Shown: positions 12,441 to 25,628, counted from the first letter of the stretch. The stretch: DNA of 64,000 nucleotides from Diphasiastrum complanatum (GCA_029204225.1 CM055101.1:4901246-4965245), one strand, 5' to 3'. A program made the numbers and translations. The notes: a model not told the origin generated them from the sequence alone.

Positions 12441-15095
12441 TTGTTGCTGTCTGCTTCCATTTGAATGGAAGTATGAGGTGGTGGCAATTGGAAGCCATTG
12501 GGCAAGATAGCAGACTTGCATTGGATGAGTTGTGTGTGGAACACATGGAGGATGAAGAACGGGTCAATAGTCACACTTTGGAGACTCTTGGAGAGTGGTG
12601 AGTGTGATGATTTTGTGGTTTTGCAGTCGGTAAGTCAATTTTGATCAAGTCAAGTAGCTGTGAAACAATGTATCAGGTTTGTCATCAGGAGATACACTTC
12701 AACTGTCTATTATGGATAAGTCAACATATCATGATTACATTAGGGATGCAGATTCTCATGATAGTAGAGTGCAGATCGTTTGGTTTGGGCCATGGAAGAT
12801 CTCATGGGTTCATTAAATATTGGCATGTCACGTCATGTGAGGGACTTGATGGTGGCTTTGGAGTTCACATCTCAGTGTATTATCAGAGAATGGTTTGGAA
12901 CCATCCACAGGAGCAGCTTGGAGCTAGCTTGGGAGAATACAGATGGGCACTACAGGGTAGATGCTCAGATCTTTGTGATCAGGGATGGCATTGGGATACT
13001 TGGTAGGGATAGCATTGTAGGATGACATGGGATGATCATCAATGGACAACTATTTCATATTGGACTTGAGTCTTTGGATGGACAGGACTTATAAGGGCGA
13101 TTCATGATGGAATCAGGAAGCTACAAACGCTAATGGGAAAAGCGTGGAACTTTGGGAGCCAGCTCTAGGTTTGAGAGCTGATGGAGATCGCACGGGGTGT
13201 GATCGGAGGGCAAGCACCATGATGGGTGTTTTGCTAGCAATCTACTAGATGGGACATTGATGGCGAGGACTTTATGGTGTGCTCATTTGGGAGTACAGGT
13301 TGGCATTATAGCAGGGGGCTAGTCTTTGGCATTGGCATCGATGGGGATATATCTACCATCATGGGCATGTATAAGCTACTTATAGCTTTCATGCAGTTGG
13401 CTGTATTTGCAAGAGTATAGGCTTGGTATAGGTGTTCAAATCTGTATGGTTCAGATCCACAAGTGGTGAGATCAGGAAGCCTAGAGAAAATCACTCAAAG
13501 CCATATACCTCTGTATGATCAGGGAGACAACAGTCTCGGAATCCCGTGAGTGACGACTCATGGATGAGCTTGCATTGGCATGGTGTCGGGTGACACAGCT
13601 AGGGAGAGCGAGTAGAGGCTAAGAGCCAGGTGGAGTAGGTCATGCTTTGGAGTTCGGCTTGTCTAGTAGGATGGTGACCAGGATCAGAGAAATCAGGTGA
13701 GCATAATATGTGGATGATGAGTCCATTGGGGTGGCACTCATGGAGATGCTACAGTTGCTTAGGTATGACATGTCATTTGATGTATGGACGATGTTCTTCA
13801 GCTAGTGCATCATGTGTGGTGACCTAGAGATGGGTCAGGCCTACTTGGAGGTAGGTGGCATGGAGCGTACCCAGTGTGGTACATATCCTGAGGGCATGGA
13901 GTGCATTACAAGGTGATGTGGATCCAGCATGCCCATAGTTGTGAGCCAGTAGGGATGGAGATGGTTGCTCAGGGAGTGACAGCTGATACTTTGGTGAGTG
14001 ATCAGGTGAGCTGCATGGTTATATGCATGGTAGTCTCCAGGTTGGTGTCACATGTTGTTTCTATCCATCAATATTTGGTAAGCAGGATGCAGTTATTTGG
14101 TTAGATCCAGTTGGAGTCTAGTTGCACTACATGTGGACAGATTCTAGGGGAGCTATCAGTGGGTAATGGATACTTGGTAATCAGATGGTATAAGGTACAA
14201 CATTTTGGAGACATCCTACCTGATATGCTATGGATCGTGGGTGAGTTTCTCATCACAATAATGGATCTAGTTTGCATTTGCTTTGGTTTGGATTCTATGA
14301 TGGATGTATTGGTGAGATAGGCTCCTTGGTGGGAGGCCTATGTATTGGTCAAATCAGAGTTGGCAATGTCAAGCATGGAAAGTTGAGCCTACATGGGATG
14401 TAGGAGAGGCAAATCATCATTAGTATCTCTAGGAGATGGGCGAGCTACTCATGTATAGCCTATGGTGAGTTTTTTATACATTCATTCATTGAGTCCTTGG
14501 TAGACTCTTGTGCTTGGAGCATGGGAATGGATGGAGATCAGCTTTCAGGGCTTATTGGTCACTTGGATATGCTTGGACATGAGGGCATCTTGGCTACAGG
14601 TGCGGGCCATGATTGGTGTAGCAGTGGATCTACAGGTGACAGGTGCTGGTATGACAGGATACCATAGTTTGCGCAAGCCTGGTCATGTATTTGACATATT
14701 CATGTTGATTTGCATGAATGTGTGCTTGCATGTTACCTTGTCACGAGAGTCTAGATCTGAGTTGGAGTTGTATGCGGTTGTGCATTTGCTACGTCTGAAA
14801 CAAAGTAGTCATTTATGCTCCTTGACTTTTCATTATGTCTACTAGTTGTCTATCTGGTGAGGGTATAGTCTTATGGTGGCAATAAGATTTCCTTAGGTTG
14901 AGCCTCAGTCGCTCATTTATGTCAGCTTTACAGGTCTGTGCTTGTAAGTGTCTAATACGATGTCAGCCTAGCTAGATGATGTACGTCTCATGGTGGCAAT
15001 GGGATTTCCTCAGTTTGAGCCATGTCACTTATGTGGTCCACTTTGTCAAGAAGTGAACCTCTGTTGGGAAGGTTGGGTAGATGGGAGGAGCAGCG
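12440..15095. other. G/T-rich non-coding block next to an LTR, possibly the inside of a non-autonomous LTR element
   Basis: The plus strand is unusually G/T-rich (many atgg and tggtg words) with only short unrelated ORFs. A block of about 35 bp (atggtggcaat.agatttcct) occurs near 14,873 and again near 14,990, indicating a roughly 117-bp local duplication. The block ends at a primer-site complement beside the LTR that starts at 15,109, so it could be the inside of a minus-strand element. No second LTR was found to confirm that. Confidence 0.35.
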
Positions 15096-15097
15096 GG

Positions 15098-16000
<903 letters not shown>

Positions 16001-16059
16001 TGTGTACTAGAGCGGTCTTTGGTGGTACTCCCTGGAGTGTGAGGACTGGACAAGTTTCG

Positions 16060-16330
16060 TTTGCACCGTTGGTTTTGTTTACCTCATCCCTTTGCGGTCT
16101 GCAGTCCTAGAGGTGAGTTCGTGATCCTCGAACAATTGTTTGTGTTCGCAAACTGTTGGTCTTCGTCGCCGTTGACCATTCGTGTTCACGACACTCTTCG
16201 TGGTTCATGTTTGCGACACTCTTTGAAGTTCGTGCTCGTGACACTCTTCGAGGTTCTTGTCTCTAGATGTTCGTCTTCGCGAAGATCTTTGTCCGTCGAG
16301 GCGCCGAAAGCTAGCAAAGCTTTGTAGTTA
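16060..16330 (-). repeat. Fragment related to the LTR of copia element B, inverted
   Basis: The plus strand here contains gtcctagaggtgagtt followed by cctcgaac. The reverse complement of the 3' LTR of element B (33,240-33,290) has the same blocks in the same order. Inside it is a degenerate repeat of about 27 bp (gttcgtg...gacactctt) in three copies at about 16,177-16,260. Confidence 0.5.
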
Positions 16331-16523
16331 GTTCCTTCACACTTGTGGTCAAGTCGGATGAGTCAGTTGGTCGAGAGTACGGTAGACTCTCTATATGAGC
16401 ATTGTGGTTGCATAGTACTTTGTGTGCCAAACCTGGTGGTTTGATGGTGTGCTTGAGTGTGAGTCAAGTATAGGGTAGCTGGATTTACCACTTACGCAAC
16501 AACAACATAATGAAATCCTAGTT

Positions 16524-16806
16524 GTGGTTGACAGACTCACTAACATGGCTCATTTTATCCCAACTAATAATAAGATTGTTGCACCTCGTATAGTTGATTT
16601 GTTTATACAACATGTATTCAGACTTCATAGATTGCCTAGATCCATTGTATTTGTTAGGGATTCTTGTTTTACTAGCAGTTTTTAAACTGTAGTATTTGAG
16701 AAGTTAGAGGTGCAGTTGGGATTAAGTAGTTCTGATCATTTTGAAATAGATGGGCAGACTCAGAGAGTTAACCAAACCATGGAAGACATGCTTAGGGTGT
16801 TGGATT
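16524..16806 (+). pseudogene. Ty3/gypsy integrase core fragment
   Basis: The frame from 16,524 reads VVDRLTNMAHFIPTNNK, LFIQHVFRLHRLPRSIV, one TAA, then FEKLEVQLGLSSS and DGQTQRVNQTMEDMLR, the hallmark blocks of a gypsy integrase catalytic domain. The usual SDRD is replaced by VRDS. The internal stop and the loss of everything either side mark it as a scrap. Confidence 0.8.
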
Positions 16807-16959
16807 TCAATGTTCAAACTCAAATCACTTGATAATGGACATTCTGAAAAATCCTATATATACTTATTTTTGAAAAACACAAAAAATTATGAAGGCTCGA
16901 ATTTAGGATTGAAAAATTCAGAATCGAATTTTTCCAACCCAATGTGATTCTTGTCAAAG

Positions 16960-17130
16960 AGAGATTCTTTGACCCTGGGTCGGGTCGGATCGATTTTTAT
17001 TTTTTTGACCCTAGATCGGATCGGGTTTAATTTACTTGAGTGTCTTTGACCCTGGATCGGATCGAATCGGGTCTAATTTATCCGGGTGTCTTCGACCCTG
17101 AATCGGATTGGATCGGGTCTAATAAATCCG
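16960..17130 (+). repeat. Degenerate minisatellite based on gaccctggatcgg
   Basis: A unit of roughly 45-55 bp, cttgaccctggatcgg followed by atcgggtctaattta, repeats about three times with drift. Shorter echoes (gaccctttgta) continue to about 17,180. Confidence 0.7.
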
Positions 17131-17229
17131 ATCCTTTGTATAAATTCTGACCCTTTGTAAAATTCCAACCCTTTGTACTGTCAACTCAGAAACCCGACCC
17201 ACGTCGCGACGTTGACAGTCCGCCTACTT

Positions 17230-17700
17230 CTGTACATAACTTTTTGACAAAAAAAAAAACGACGGCTATCTAATGTAGGACTGATGTAATTAATCAAGTA
17301 GGTTAAAACCAGCTTTCAATGTATTGATCATCTGACTTCCAATCATCAAGGACGATATGCGTTGGAGTCAACGCACTGATCAGGTTATCATCTTGTAGGC
17401 ATTTCAGTTAAGTTTAGTTCTCATTTTTTAATGCGATCTACTGATCAATGAACTCAGCTGAAGCTGTCTATGAGCGCCTACAGTTTTGTGCCCAGCTTCA
17501 TGCATTGCACTTATGTTTTTGATATCAATCCGAGTTCATTTTTGTTGCACTACTGTTTTGTTCTATTGCTCATTGTAATATCTGATTAATCTCGAACTCG
17601 ATCTTTACTGGTAAGTGTCGCATTTTCGATCCATAGCTAATCACTACTTCTGTTGCAAATATCGATTTTCTCTTATTTCCTACATGGTATCAGAGTGGGT
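17230..17700 (+). repeat. Probable 3' part of a copia LTR plus primer-binding site
   Basis: Sequence ending ...tcttatttcctaca at 17,684 is followed at once by TGGTATCAGAGTGGG, a copia primer-binding site complementary to initiator tRNA-Met. The LTR left boundary is not identified. No gag follows; a GA-rich repeat region does. Confidence 0.5.
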
Positions 17701-17779
17701 GGCTCAGTAATTTGCAATATTGCTGTGTTGTTGATGTAGTATAGAGGTTCGTTGTTGGGAGCGGCAACCTCGCCTTCAC

Positions 17780-18060
17780 CTGCATAGCAAGAAGAGAGAG
17801 AGAAGTTCCAAGTAGCGAGAGGCTTGGGAGGCCCGAGCACCTTCCCCAAACTATTTAGTTGCTACTTAGAGAGAGGAGAGAAGAGAGAGAGGGAATTCCT
17901 AGGTTGAGAAAGGCTTTGGGGGCTCGAGCACCTACCCAAGGCTATTCTATCCCAATGTAGGAAGAGAGAGGAAGGAGAGATTAGAGAGAGAAAAGAGCTC
18001 ACCAAGGATGGTTGGGGCTATGGGGGCTCATGCGCCTACTCATAGCTATGCACCAATCAC
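17780..18060 (+). repeat. GA-rich minisatellite, three diverged ~95-bp units
   Basis: Three successive units share agagag tracts, then a block like gaggcttgggaggcccgagcacc, then an acccaaggctatt-like end, at about 17,785-17,870, 17,875-17,960 and 17,965-18,065. Confidence 0.6.
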
Positions 18061-18063
18061 CCT

Positions 18064-18165
<102 letters not shown>

Positions 18166-18484
18166 AGCTTTATTATGAAGAATGGAATATGTGTACAATG
18201 GAAAATGGCCTCCTTATATAGTTGAGGGGGGAGGGCCATCTTGGCTCTCATTGGCCTATTTACAATGGCATCCTAGCCCTTCAAACTAAATGAACTTCAA
18301 TCTAATGGTTCATTAAGAAAAGGGCCAAACTCACATGATTCATGTGAGTTTGAAAGATTCCCTTTTAACTTAGAACCTTATGAACTTGACTTTGGACTTT
18401 TTAATTAATTTATTCTGCTAAGGCCCAAAGTCCTTTTAATCAAGTTCTATTTATCCGATTTGTGTGGTCACTGGGTCGGTCTTT

Positions 18485-18671
18485 GTTAAAATTAAAAAAC
18501 AATCCATATTGATTTCTTGGCTTGCTACAGATGTTGTACCATGCAAGTATGTAGCTCATCAATGCAAAATGCCAAGTTTGGCCTACGTAGAACTCGAGCT
18601 ACATGGTTATGTATTGTCTAGCTTGATAAATGCAACTTGAATATAGTTTGTAGACATATTGGTATCAGAGC
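18485..18671 (+). repeat. 172-bp LTR-like sequence plus primer-binding site
   Basis: 18,485-18,656 runs TGTTAAAATT... to ...TTTGTAGACA and is closely similar to the first 173 bp of the element A 3' LTR (25,643-25,815). A TTGGTATCAGAGC primer site starts at 18,659. It is either a complete short LTR or an A-type LTR truncated and fused to another element's primer site. Confidence 0.6.
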
Positions 18672-18717
18672 ACTGGTTAAGTAAACCAAGATTCTAATTT
18701 ATTTCATTATTGTCAGT

Positions 18718-19525
18718 GTGTCTCTTATTGGTAACTCCTCATCTTTCTCATCCAACGAAGTTAGACTCATTGACAAGTTCAACGGATCTAACTTCTACAT
18801 CTGGAAGTTAAAACTTCGGATGACGTTCATAGATAGAGATCTTCGGAATCTTGTAGATGGGTCTGACCCAAAACCAGACGACGTTGATCTCCAATTAGCT
18901 AAGGCATAGAAGATCAAAGATCAGAAGGCCCTACCATCAATCACGCTGAATCTGGCCGACTCTCAAATATCACACGTTACCACATGCAAGTTATCTAAAG
19001 AGCCACTAGACTTGTTATCGAATTTGTATGAGACTCAAGTTGTGACCACACGGTTACACCTCATAAGGAAGTTCTTTATATTAAGAATGTCTGATTCTAC
19101 AACCATCACTTCTCACATCAGCAACTTCAAATTTTTATTAGATCAATTATATGCTGTAGGATGTTATTCAAAATGATGATGTTGTCATGACCTTGCTTTC
19201 TTCTTTACCAAAGTCCTACGAGCACTTTGGAATGATGATCTCCACTCAAGCTGACCTAACTATTCAAAAGTTCATCGGTCATCTTCTTCAAGAAGAAATG
19301 CGGAGAAAGGCCAGTGATCTGTCCGTCAAAGACAAGTCCCTGACTTTATTCACCAAGAAGAAAAACAATTTCAAGGGCAAGAATCAAGTGCAGCAACAGA
19401 AGCCTCAGACTCAACCTGAGAACAATGGATCACGCAAGAAGCTCTTTTGTAGATATTGTAAGAGGGCAAATCATGACATCAAAGAGTGTCTCATTCGCAT
19501 CCAGCATCATGATTTGACTGCATGA
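18718..19525 (+). pseudogene. Ty1/copia gag fragment with CCHC knuckle
   Basis: The frame opens without a clear ATG and reads LIDKFNGSNFYIWKLKLRMT, has a stop after DLQLAKA, then LSNLYETQVVTTRLHLIRKF, a frameshift near 19,170, then a second ORF with a CCHC knuckle (CRYCKRANHDIKEC, spacing CX2CX4HX4C) near its end. This is the UBN2-type copia Gag. It breaks off at about 19,510 where an opposite-strand gag begins, so protease and pol are missing. It differs clearly from the gags of A, C and G. Confidence 0.8.
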
Positions 19526-19832
19526 TTTTCGTTTGAAATCTCGTGAACAGTGTATCCCACATCTCCTTTGCCTTGGAGAGTGTAGCCAGGTCAAGTGTAA
19601 GACTATCCTCGATGGATGATGATAGCAAGGCTACTACCTTGTCATTTTTCTCCCTCCATTTGCATAGCTCTTTGTCTGATGTTGTAGGCATCTCCTCTGT
19701 GCCATCTACCTAGGGGAATAAACCTTCACCCTTCAGTATCAGCGAGGTCCTAACTTTCCATGCTAGAAAGTTAGATCCTGATGAATCCAGAACTGTACAA
19801 ATGTTGGATTTTATGTTGTTGATTGAAGCCAT
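19491..19832 (-). pseudogene. Ty1/copia gag N-terminal fragment, minus strand
   Basis: From the ATG at 19,832 the minus strand reads MASINNIKSNICTVLDSSGS, then FLAWKVRTSLILKGEGLFP, one TAG, then KNDKVVALLSSSIEDSLTLD and KAKEMWDTLFTRF, the start of a copia Gag. It meets the plus-strand gag head-on at about 19,510. Its own primer-site complement and LTR lie immediately to the right, consistent with an element truncated after about 110 codons. Confidence 0.7.
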
Positions 19833-19933
19833 TGCTTCTGAATTCATGCTCACTTGTTGATGGTTGATTGTTTGAATGCTTAGCCCCTTTGATCTGATAA
19901 CTTTTTTTTGGCTATGTCAGACTTTGACAAGGT

Positions 19934-20960
19934 GGCTCTGATACCACTGATGCAAATGATGCATTTAGAAAATGCAAAATTCTAGTTGAAAAACTCTGGT
20001 GACAAACTGATAAAAATAAATCATGAACGATTCGCGAAACTTTTCGCGACACTCGAATTATTTCTGTTCGAGTTGGATCAATCGGTCTCTGTAATACAAC
20101 GAAACGAGATGAATTCTAAACGAAAACGAAACAAAACAAAGTGAAGCGAAACTTGCACTGACATTGATTCATGTTGGATCGCGACAAGATCAATCACTCT
20201 ATAATGAGACGAAACAGGACAAAACAAAACAAAACCTAGGTGAGCTCTGTAATCGATTTACCCTTTTAGCTAAGTGATCGCGAAATCACGAAGCGAAAGG
20301 ATTCACAAACGAGATCAATTTGTCAAGAATTCAGATGTGATCACTGGTCACTATCGGCTGTATCACTCCTATAATCCTTCAGAGAGTAGTTAGACACTGT
20401 CGATCTATGTTAACAAATTAATGTAGCATTCAACAATATCAAACCAAGGTGCAAAATTAAATGAACAAGCAAATCAGACACACGAATAGTAATAGACAAA
20501 AAATACATTCAAGATCATACAATCATACAAATTAATATGTGCACAACAGCTACAATATCATCTATTGATTTTTTGATTCTTCAAGCACTGCACGACAGAT
20601 CCATGTAGTGCGTTGGCGTGAGAAAAATACAGTTCTCTCATGAATTCGAGTCTCACTTACTAGTAGACTTGTGGATCTACAGATCCTATCACAAAAAATT
20701 ATCTCGCACACAGGTAGACTATATTCTGAATATTTTTGTCTTCTGATTCTTGTCTTGCTTACTAGCATTAGACTTACTGTATTATGCATCAATCATAAAG
20801 TATATAGTTCGCGGACAATTTGGTGTCACGTTCTTGTAACTTACAGATTAGAAAGATTAAACATCTATAAGTAATTCGCGAATTACAAGAGTGGCAGATT
20901 AGCCACGATCTAAAACAATTCTGATGATGTCATGATATCAGATCAGATATTTGCACCCCA
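19934..20960 (-). repeat. LTR (minus orientation) with primer-binding site
   Basis: On the minus strand an LTR runs TGGGGTGCAAATATC... to ...TTTGCATCA, followed after one base by TGGTATCAGAGCC (plus 19,934-19,946). Its right-hand two thirds match the LTR at 15.1-16.0 kb. It contains cgaaac/aaaac-rich runs at 20,100-20,240. The right boundary (20,960) is inferred from the TG/CA ends. Confidence 0.6.
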
Positions 20961-21004
20961 TGACACTTGGCGAATCTTGTTGGCTGTTCATGGAGCATGA
21001 CTGA

Positions 21005-21058
21005 TTTTGTGTCGTGTTGTGTCGTGTTGTGTCTTGTCATGTCGTGTTGTGTCGCCTT
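21005..21058 (+). repeat. Minisatellite gtgtcgtgtt
   Basis: About five imperfect 10-bp units (gtgtcgtgtt, with cttgtcat variants) immediately left of element A. Confidence 0.85.
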
Positions 21059-21063
21059 TTGTC

Positions 21064-21497
21064 AAACCAAAATTGAAAACTAGGTCACTTTAGATGTCAT
21101 TTTGGAATGGATAGATGTGGTTCTACCTCGAGCTACCTCAATCTCCATAAATATGTGCAGCTCTCCACACAATCAATGATGAAGAACCAAAGTTTTGTAG
21201 CTATCTCATGTCATTTTGGTTCTAAACAAATATTGCTTGTTATCTCTCTAGTTCTCTCTCTCTAACTCGTGTTGAGACTAATGCTCATACATTGAGATCT
21301 TGTATTTTTATTCATTCTTTGATCATTGCTATTATATTATGTTGATTAGCATGCTAGATTGTGGATTAGCCATTTCTTCTGAACTAGATTTTGTTGATCA
21401 ATCTAGAATCAGGTTATAGTGCCAATCACAAAGCTTAATTAAGATCAGTCACTCTTGTGGACATTCCCCACACGTGTGAATTCTGGAAATTTTGTCA
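21064..21497 (+). repeat. 5' LTR of element A, internally deleted
   Basis: From 21,084 to 21,497 it matches the last ~415 bp of the 3' LTR almost base for base and ends ...ttttgtca before the primer site. An aaaattgaaaac at 21,069 resembles the LTR start, implying about 370 bp lost from the middle. Confidence 0.7.
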
Positions 21498-22265
21498 TGG
21501 TATCAGAGCCACATTAAGCTTTGCATGCTAACAACTCTGATTGTACAAGAAACTAAGAGCTAAATCAAGCCAAAAAACAATTTTGCACTTTTTCTAACCT
21601 TCTATGAAGTGTATTTGGATCAAATCGGACTTGAACTGAATTTTTAGACCTGAATTGAGGAAGTACGAAATTCTGGAATTCCGCACGTGTGAAAATCAGA
21701 GTTTTTAAGTCCCTTTGTTCTCCTTACTTATAGATCCAAAGATAGCAGTGTTATAGCTTGATGGAAAGCATTTGATCTGTACTTTTCATAGAAATTAAAA
21801 TCAAATCAATTTGATGTGTCTAGCAAGAGTTATAAGTTCTTAAAGAGGATAGGGATAGGTCCAAAATCCGAGTGACAACATTTTGATTTGATTCAATTAT
21901 ACTTTGTTCTGAATCCATTGTTTTGAGCATCCAACACAAGAAACTGTAGATCAAGACTGAGTTTGAAGTATTTGAACACCCCTTGAGCCTTCTGAGTGTC
22001 AATAGTGTTTTCTTTTGAAGCATTTCACACGTGCCAAAAGTAGAATTCAAACCAGCCAAAGTGTCTCAAACCACTTTTTGTGTCTGATCTAGAAAATTTG
22101 TCTTGTGGAATATTTGAGATTCATCTCAAATATAGTTGCAAGTGTCTCACATAGGAAGGTAGTTCAACCTTGAAAATACCTATAGTAGAGAGAGTAGCAA
22201 CTCTAAGTCTGATAGGAACAAGCTCAAACATATCTCAATCCAATAACTAAGAAGTCTTCATTATA

Positions 22266-23840
22266 ATGGCATCTCAGGGAGGATATCTTCTAGAAGCCAG
22301 TGAAAGACTAAACACTTCTAATTACTCAATTTGGAGGTCAAGAATGGAGTCTGTTTTGATTCTCCAGAATGTTATGGATATTGTGCTTGGTGTTGAGGAG
22401 GAGCCTCAAGCACAGGTTGAAATTCCCAAATATAAGAAGAGAGCTAGAATGGCTCTACATTTCATTAAGATGAATGTATCTAATGAAATTTTGAGAGAGA
22501 TAGGATCTTGCACTACAGCCAAAGAAGCTTGGGATGCACTAAAGACCATCTATGAAGCAAAGAATACTTCTAGAATACTCACTCTTAGGAATTAGATTTT
22601 CCAAAGTTTCCTAAGAAGTGAAGAGAGTGCATCTAACTATGTTCTGAGAGTTAAAGATTTACATAGAGAGATTTCCTGTGTTGGTGTTACCATTAACCAA
22701 GTTGAGCTAGTTCAAGTCATACTAAATGGCTTGAGAGATGACTATGATAATCTTGTTCAGTCTTTTGCTATTAAGGAGGAGTTACCTAATCTAGAAACTC
22801 TCCAAGGAATTCTTATTTCTGAAGAATCTAGACAAAGCTATAAACTCTTCAGGATGAACAAACTTGAACATGGTGGAAGTGACAAAGCCCTCTTTGTCAA
22901 AGGCAAGCAGAAAGGAAGGAGTAAGAACCAATTTTCTCAAGCATACAACAAAGACAAAGCCAAAGATTGAGATCAAGATGGTGAAGAGGATGAAACATCT
23001 CATTCCTCTAACTCAAAAACCAAGAAGAAGAAAGTGAAGTGCTTCTTCTGTGGCAAAAACAGGCACTATGCCTCTAATTGCTTTAAGAAGAAAAACCAAC
23101 TCAAGCAAGCTAATCTCTCCAAAGAGATTGAAGAAGATTCCGTTGCAAGTGATGGAGAAGGATCACTTATGGTGTCCAGTTTTTCTTCATCACCTTTCAA
23201 GAAAGATGGAGCTTGGTACATAGACAGTGGAGCCTCTTCACATATGTGCTGTTCAAAGGAGTCATTTGACTCAATCTTACATTTCAAAGGACTCAAGAGA
23301 TCTATTTACACAACTAATGATCATGAGTGTCCAATAGAAAGAATTGGCAACATTCCATTGAAACTTACTTCTTCAAAAGTTCTTGCACTTTCTAATGTTC
23401 TTTTCATTCCAAAACTTACAAAGAACTTAATTAGTGTGGGAAAGTTGCTTGATAATGGTTGTGATGTAAATGTCAACTCCAATACTTGTTTTATCAAGAG
23501 AAAAGATGAGATCATTGTTGATGGAACTAGATGTGGTGGAATTTTTAAGTTAAATTCTTATGAGAATGCAAACCTTTGTGAAGTTGTTTTGTTATCTAAG
23601 GAGGAGTTGTGGCATAGAAGGTTGGGACATCCTAACTTTACATCTATTCTTCTATGGTTAAGAAGGAGAAGGCTATTGGTCTTCCAAAATCTCTTTCTAA
23701 AGATTTCAAGCCTTGTGAGGCTTGTGCCATTGCAAAGTCACACAAAAAGCCATATCAGAAGTCTTTTATAAAGACTACTTATCCATTGGAACTCATACAT
23801 TCAGATGTACATTTTTCCTCTTCTAAAAGTATTGGTGGTG
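22266..23840 (+). pseudogene. Element A gag-protease and N-terminal integrase
   Basis: Starts MASQGGYLLEASERLNTSNY, a copia UBN2-type Gag. Stops occur at 22,593-22,595 (after LTLRN) and 22,968-22,970. A CCHC knuckle (CFFCGKNRHYASNC) lies at about 23,041-23,082. The protease active site is YIDSGASSHM near 23,218. The pre-integrase motif ELWHRRLGHPN is near 23,605 and is followed by a frameshift. The zinc-binding CEACAIAKSH continues in another frame from about 23,715. Reading stops making sense at LIHSDVHF...GGA near 23,840, where the integrase core should begin. The protein is close to that of element C but clearly a separate lineage. Confidence 0.9.
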
Positions 23841-25628
23841 CATGAAGATCAAAAATACATTCTTGAGAAGGCCGAGTTCAAAGATTCTCACAAAGATACT
23901 CCAATCATCACCCTTGAAGATCATCATGGAGAGATGGGGCCGAGATTTGAGGAGGAGTCACCTCGAATTTTTTCACCAAGGAGATCTCAAAGAGAAAGAT
24001 CCGAGCCTAGAACGCTTACCTATGAAGATAGAGAAAAGCAAGTGGAGATCAACTCCACTAATTGTGCCTATTTTATTTCTCATGAGGAGCCAAAGGATGT
24101 ATATGATGCTATCAACTCAAAAGAATGGTACCTTGCCATGAAGGAAGAATATGATGCTTTGATGGCCAATAATACATGGGAGCTTGTGGATCTTCCATCC
24201 AACAAGCATACCATTGGTTGCAAATGGGTTTTTCGAGTCAAGTATAATCAAGATGGCACAATCAACAAGTACAAGGCTAGGCTTTGTGCTAAAGGCTTTG
24301 CTCAAGTATATGGACTTGATTATGAGGAGACCTTTGTCCCAGTTGCAAAGATGGTGTCAATTAGAATCATAATTTCTCTTGCTTGTTTTTTCAATTGGAA
24401 AATTCTTCAACTAGATGTTTCTAATGCATTTCTAAATGGATATCTAGAAGAAGAGATCTATATGGATCAACCTATTGGGTTCATCCATGATGAGGGAAAA
24501 GTTTGCTTGCTCTTCAAAAGTTTATATGGATTAAAGCAAGCCCCAAGATCATGGTATTCTCGACTTAACACCTTTCTTGAGTCACTAGGATTTAATCTTA
24601 GTAACTATGATCCTTCCTTATATGTCAAGTTTTTTGATAAAGATATTGTCATACTTCTTATTTATGTTGATGATATCATTCTGACAGGAAGTTGTATCAA
24701 GTTAGTTGAGGAAACCAAGATTGCACTTGGAAAAGAGTTCAAGATGCAAGATCTTGGAAAAATTCACTATATTCTAGAATTAGAGATTGATTTTCTTAAA
24801 GATAAAGCTTTTATATGTCAATCTAAGTATGCTCTTTCAATGTTAAAAAAGTTCAATATGTTGAATTGTAAGAGTATAGAAACACCTATGGAGAAAAATG
24901 TAAAGGACTCTAACAAAGGTGATGAAAGATCCTTCGAGGACATCACACTTTTTAGAAGTCTTATAGGCTCCTTAATTTGGCTCACAATAACTAGACCTGA
25001 CATAAGCTTTAGTGTTCATAAGTTGAGCCAGGCTATGCAAAATCCTTCAATTTATCATTGTAAAAAGGCCAAGAGAGTGCTTAGATATATATCTTCAACT
25101 TTTGATTTGGGTTTATTGTATAAAAGTGAAGATCTTTCTATTATTGGTTATTCTGACTCGGATTTTGCAAGTGATAGAGCAGATCGAAAATCTACAAGTG
25201 CTTATGTCATATATCTTGGAGGAAACTTGATATCTTGGCTTTCCAAAAAGCAAGATACTATATCACTCTCATCATGTGAAGCTGAGTTCAAGGCGCTCAC
25301 TACAACAACAAAGGAAGTGCTCTGGATCAAGAGGTTACTAGTGGAGCTAAAGATAATTATGGAAGAAAATATACCTATGATCATGTGTGACAACATTTCA
25401 GCTCAAGCCCTTGCCAACAACCCAATATTCCATGCAAGGAGCAAGCATATCAAAGTTGCACATCACTTCGTGAGAGAGAAGCTCATTGGAGGTGAAATCA
25501 AATTGGAGCACATTGACACATCATCTTGCATTGCAGATATGCTCACCAAACCTTTGAGCAAAAGTTCCTTCAACAAGCATAGAGCCAACCTTGGAGTTAT
25601 ACCAAGATCCATGTTCAAATCAATATAG
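23841..25628 (+). pseudogene. Element A reverse transcriptase-RNase H, joined across an integrase deletion
   Basis: The open frame enters with EDQKYILEKAE, equivalent to residues ~754-763 of the intact C polyprotein, so some 210 residues of integrase core are missing. The rest is uninterrupted: linker, RT with CKWVFRVKYN, QLDVSNAFLNGYLEEEIY, YGLKQAPRSWY and the catalytic YVDD at about 24,664, then RNase H with SDSDFASD, SSCEAEF and CDNIS, and terminal ADMLTKPL. One active-site neighbour reads AEF where C has AEY. The stop at 25,626-25,628 precedes the polypurine tract by only a few bases. RT could be functional, but the element lacks integrase. Confidence 0.9.

Noticed and set aside
12163-14845. 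Several ORFs of 60-120 codons between 12.2 and 14.8 kb
   Set aside because: They fall in G/T-rich DNA, carry no recognisable domain and do not form a spliceable series that I could build.
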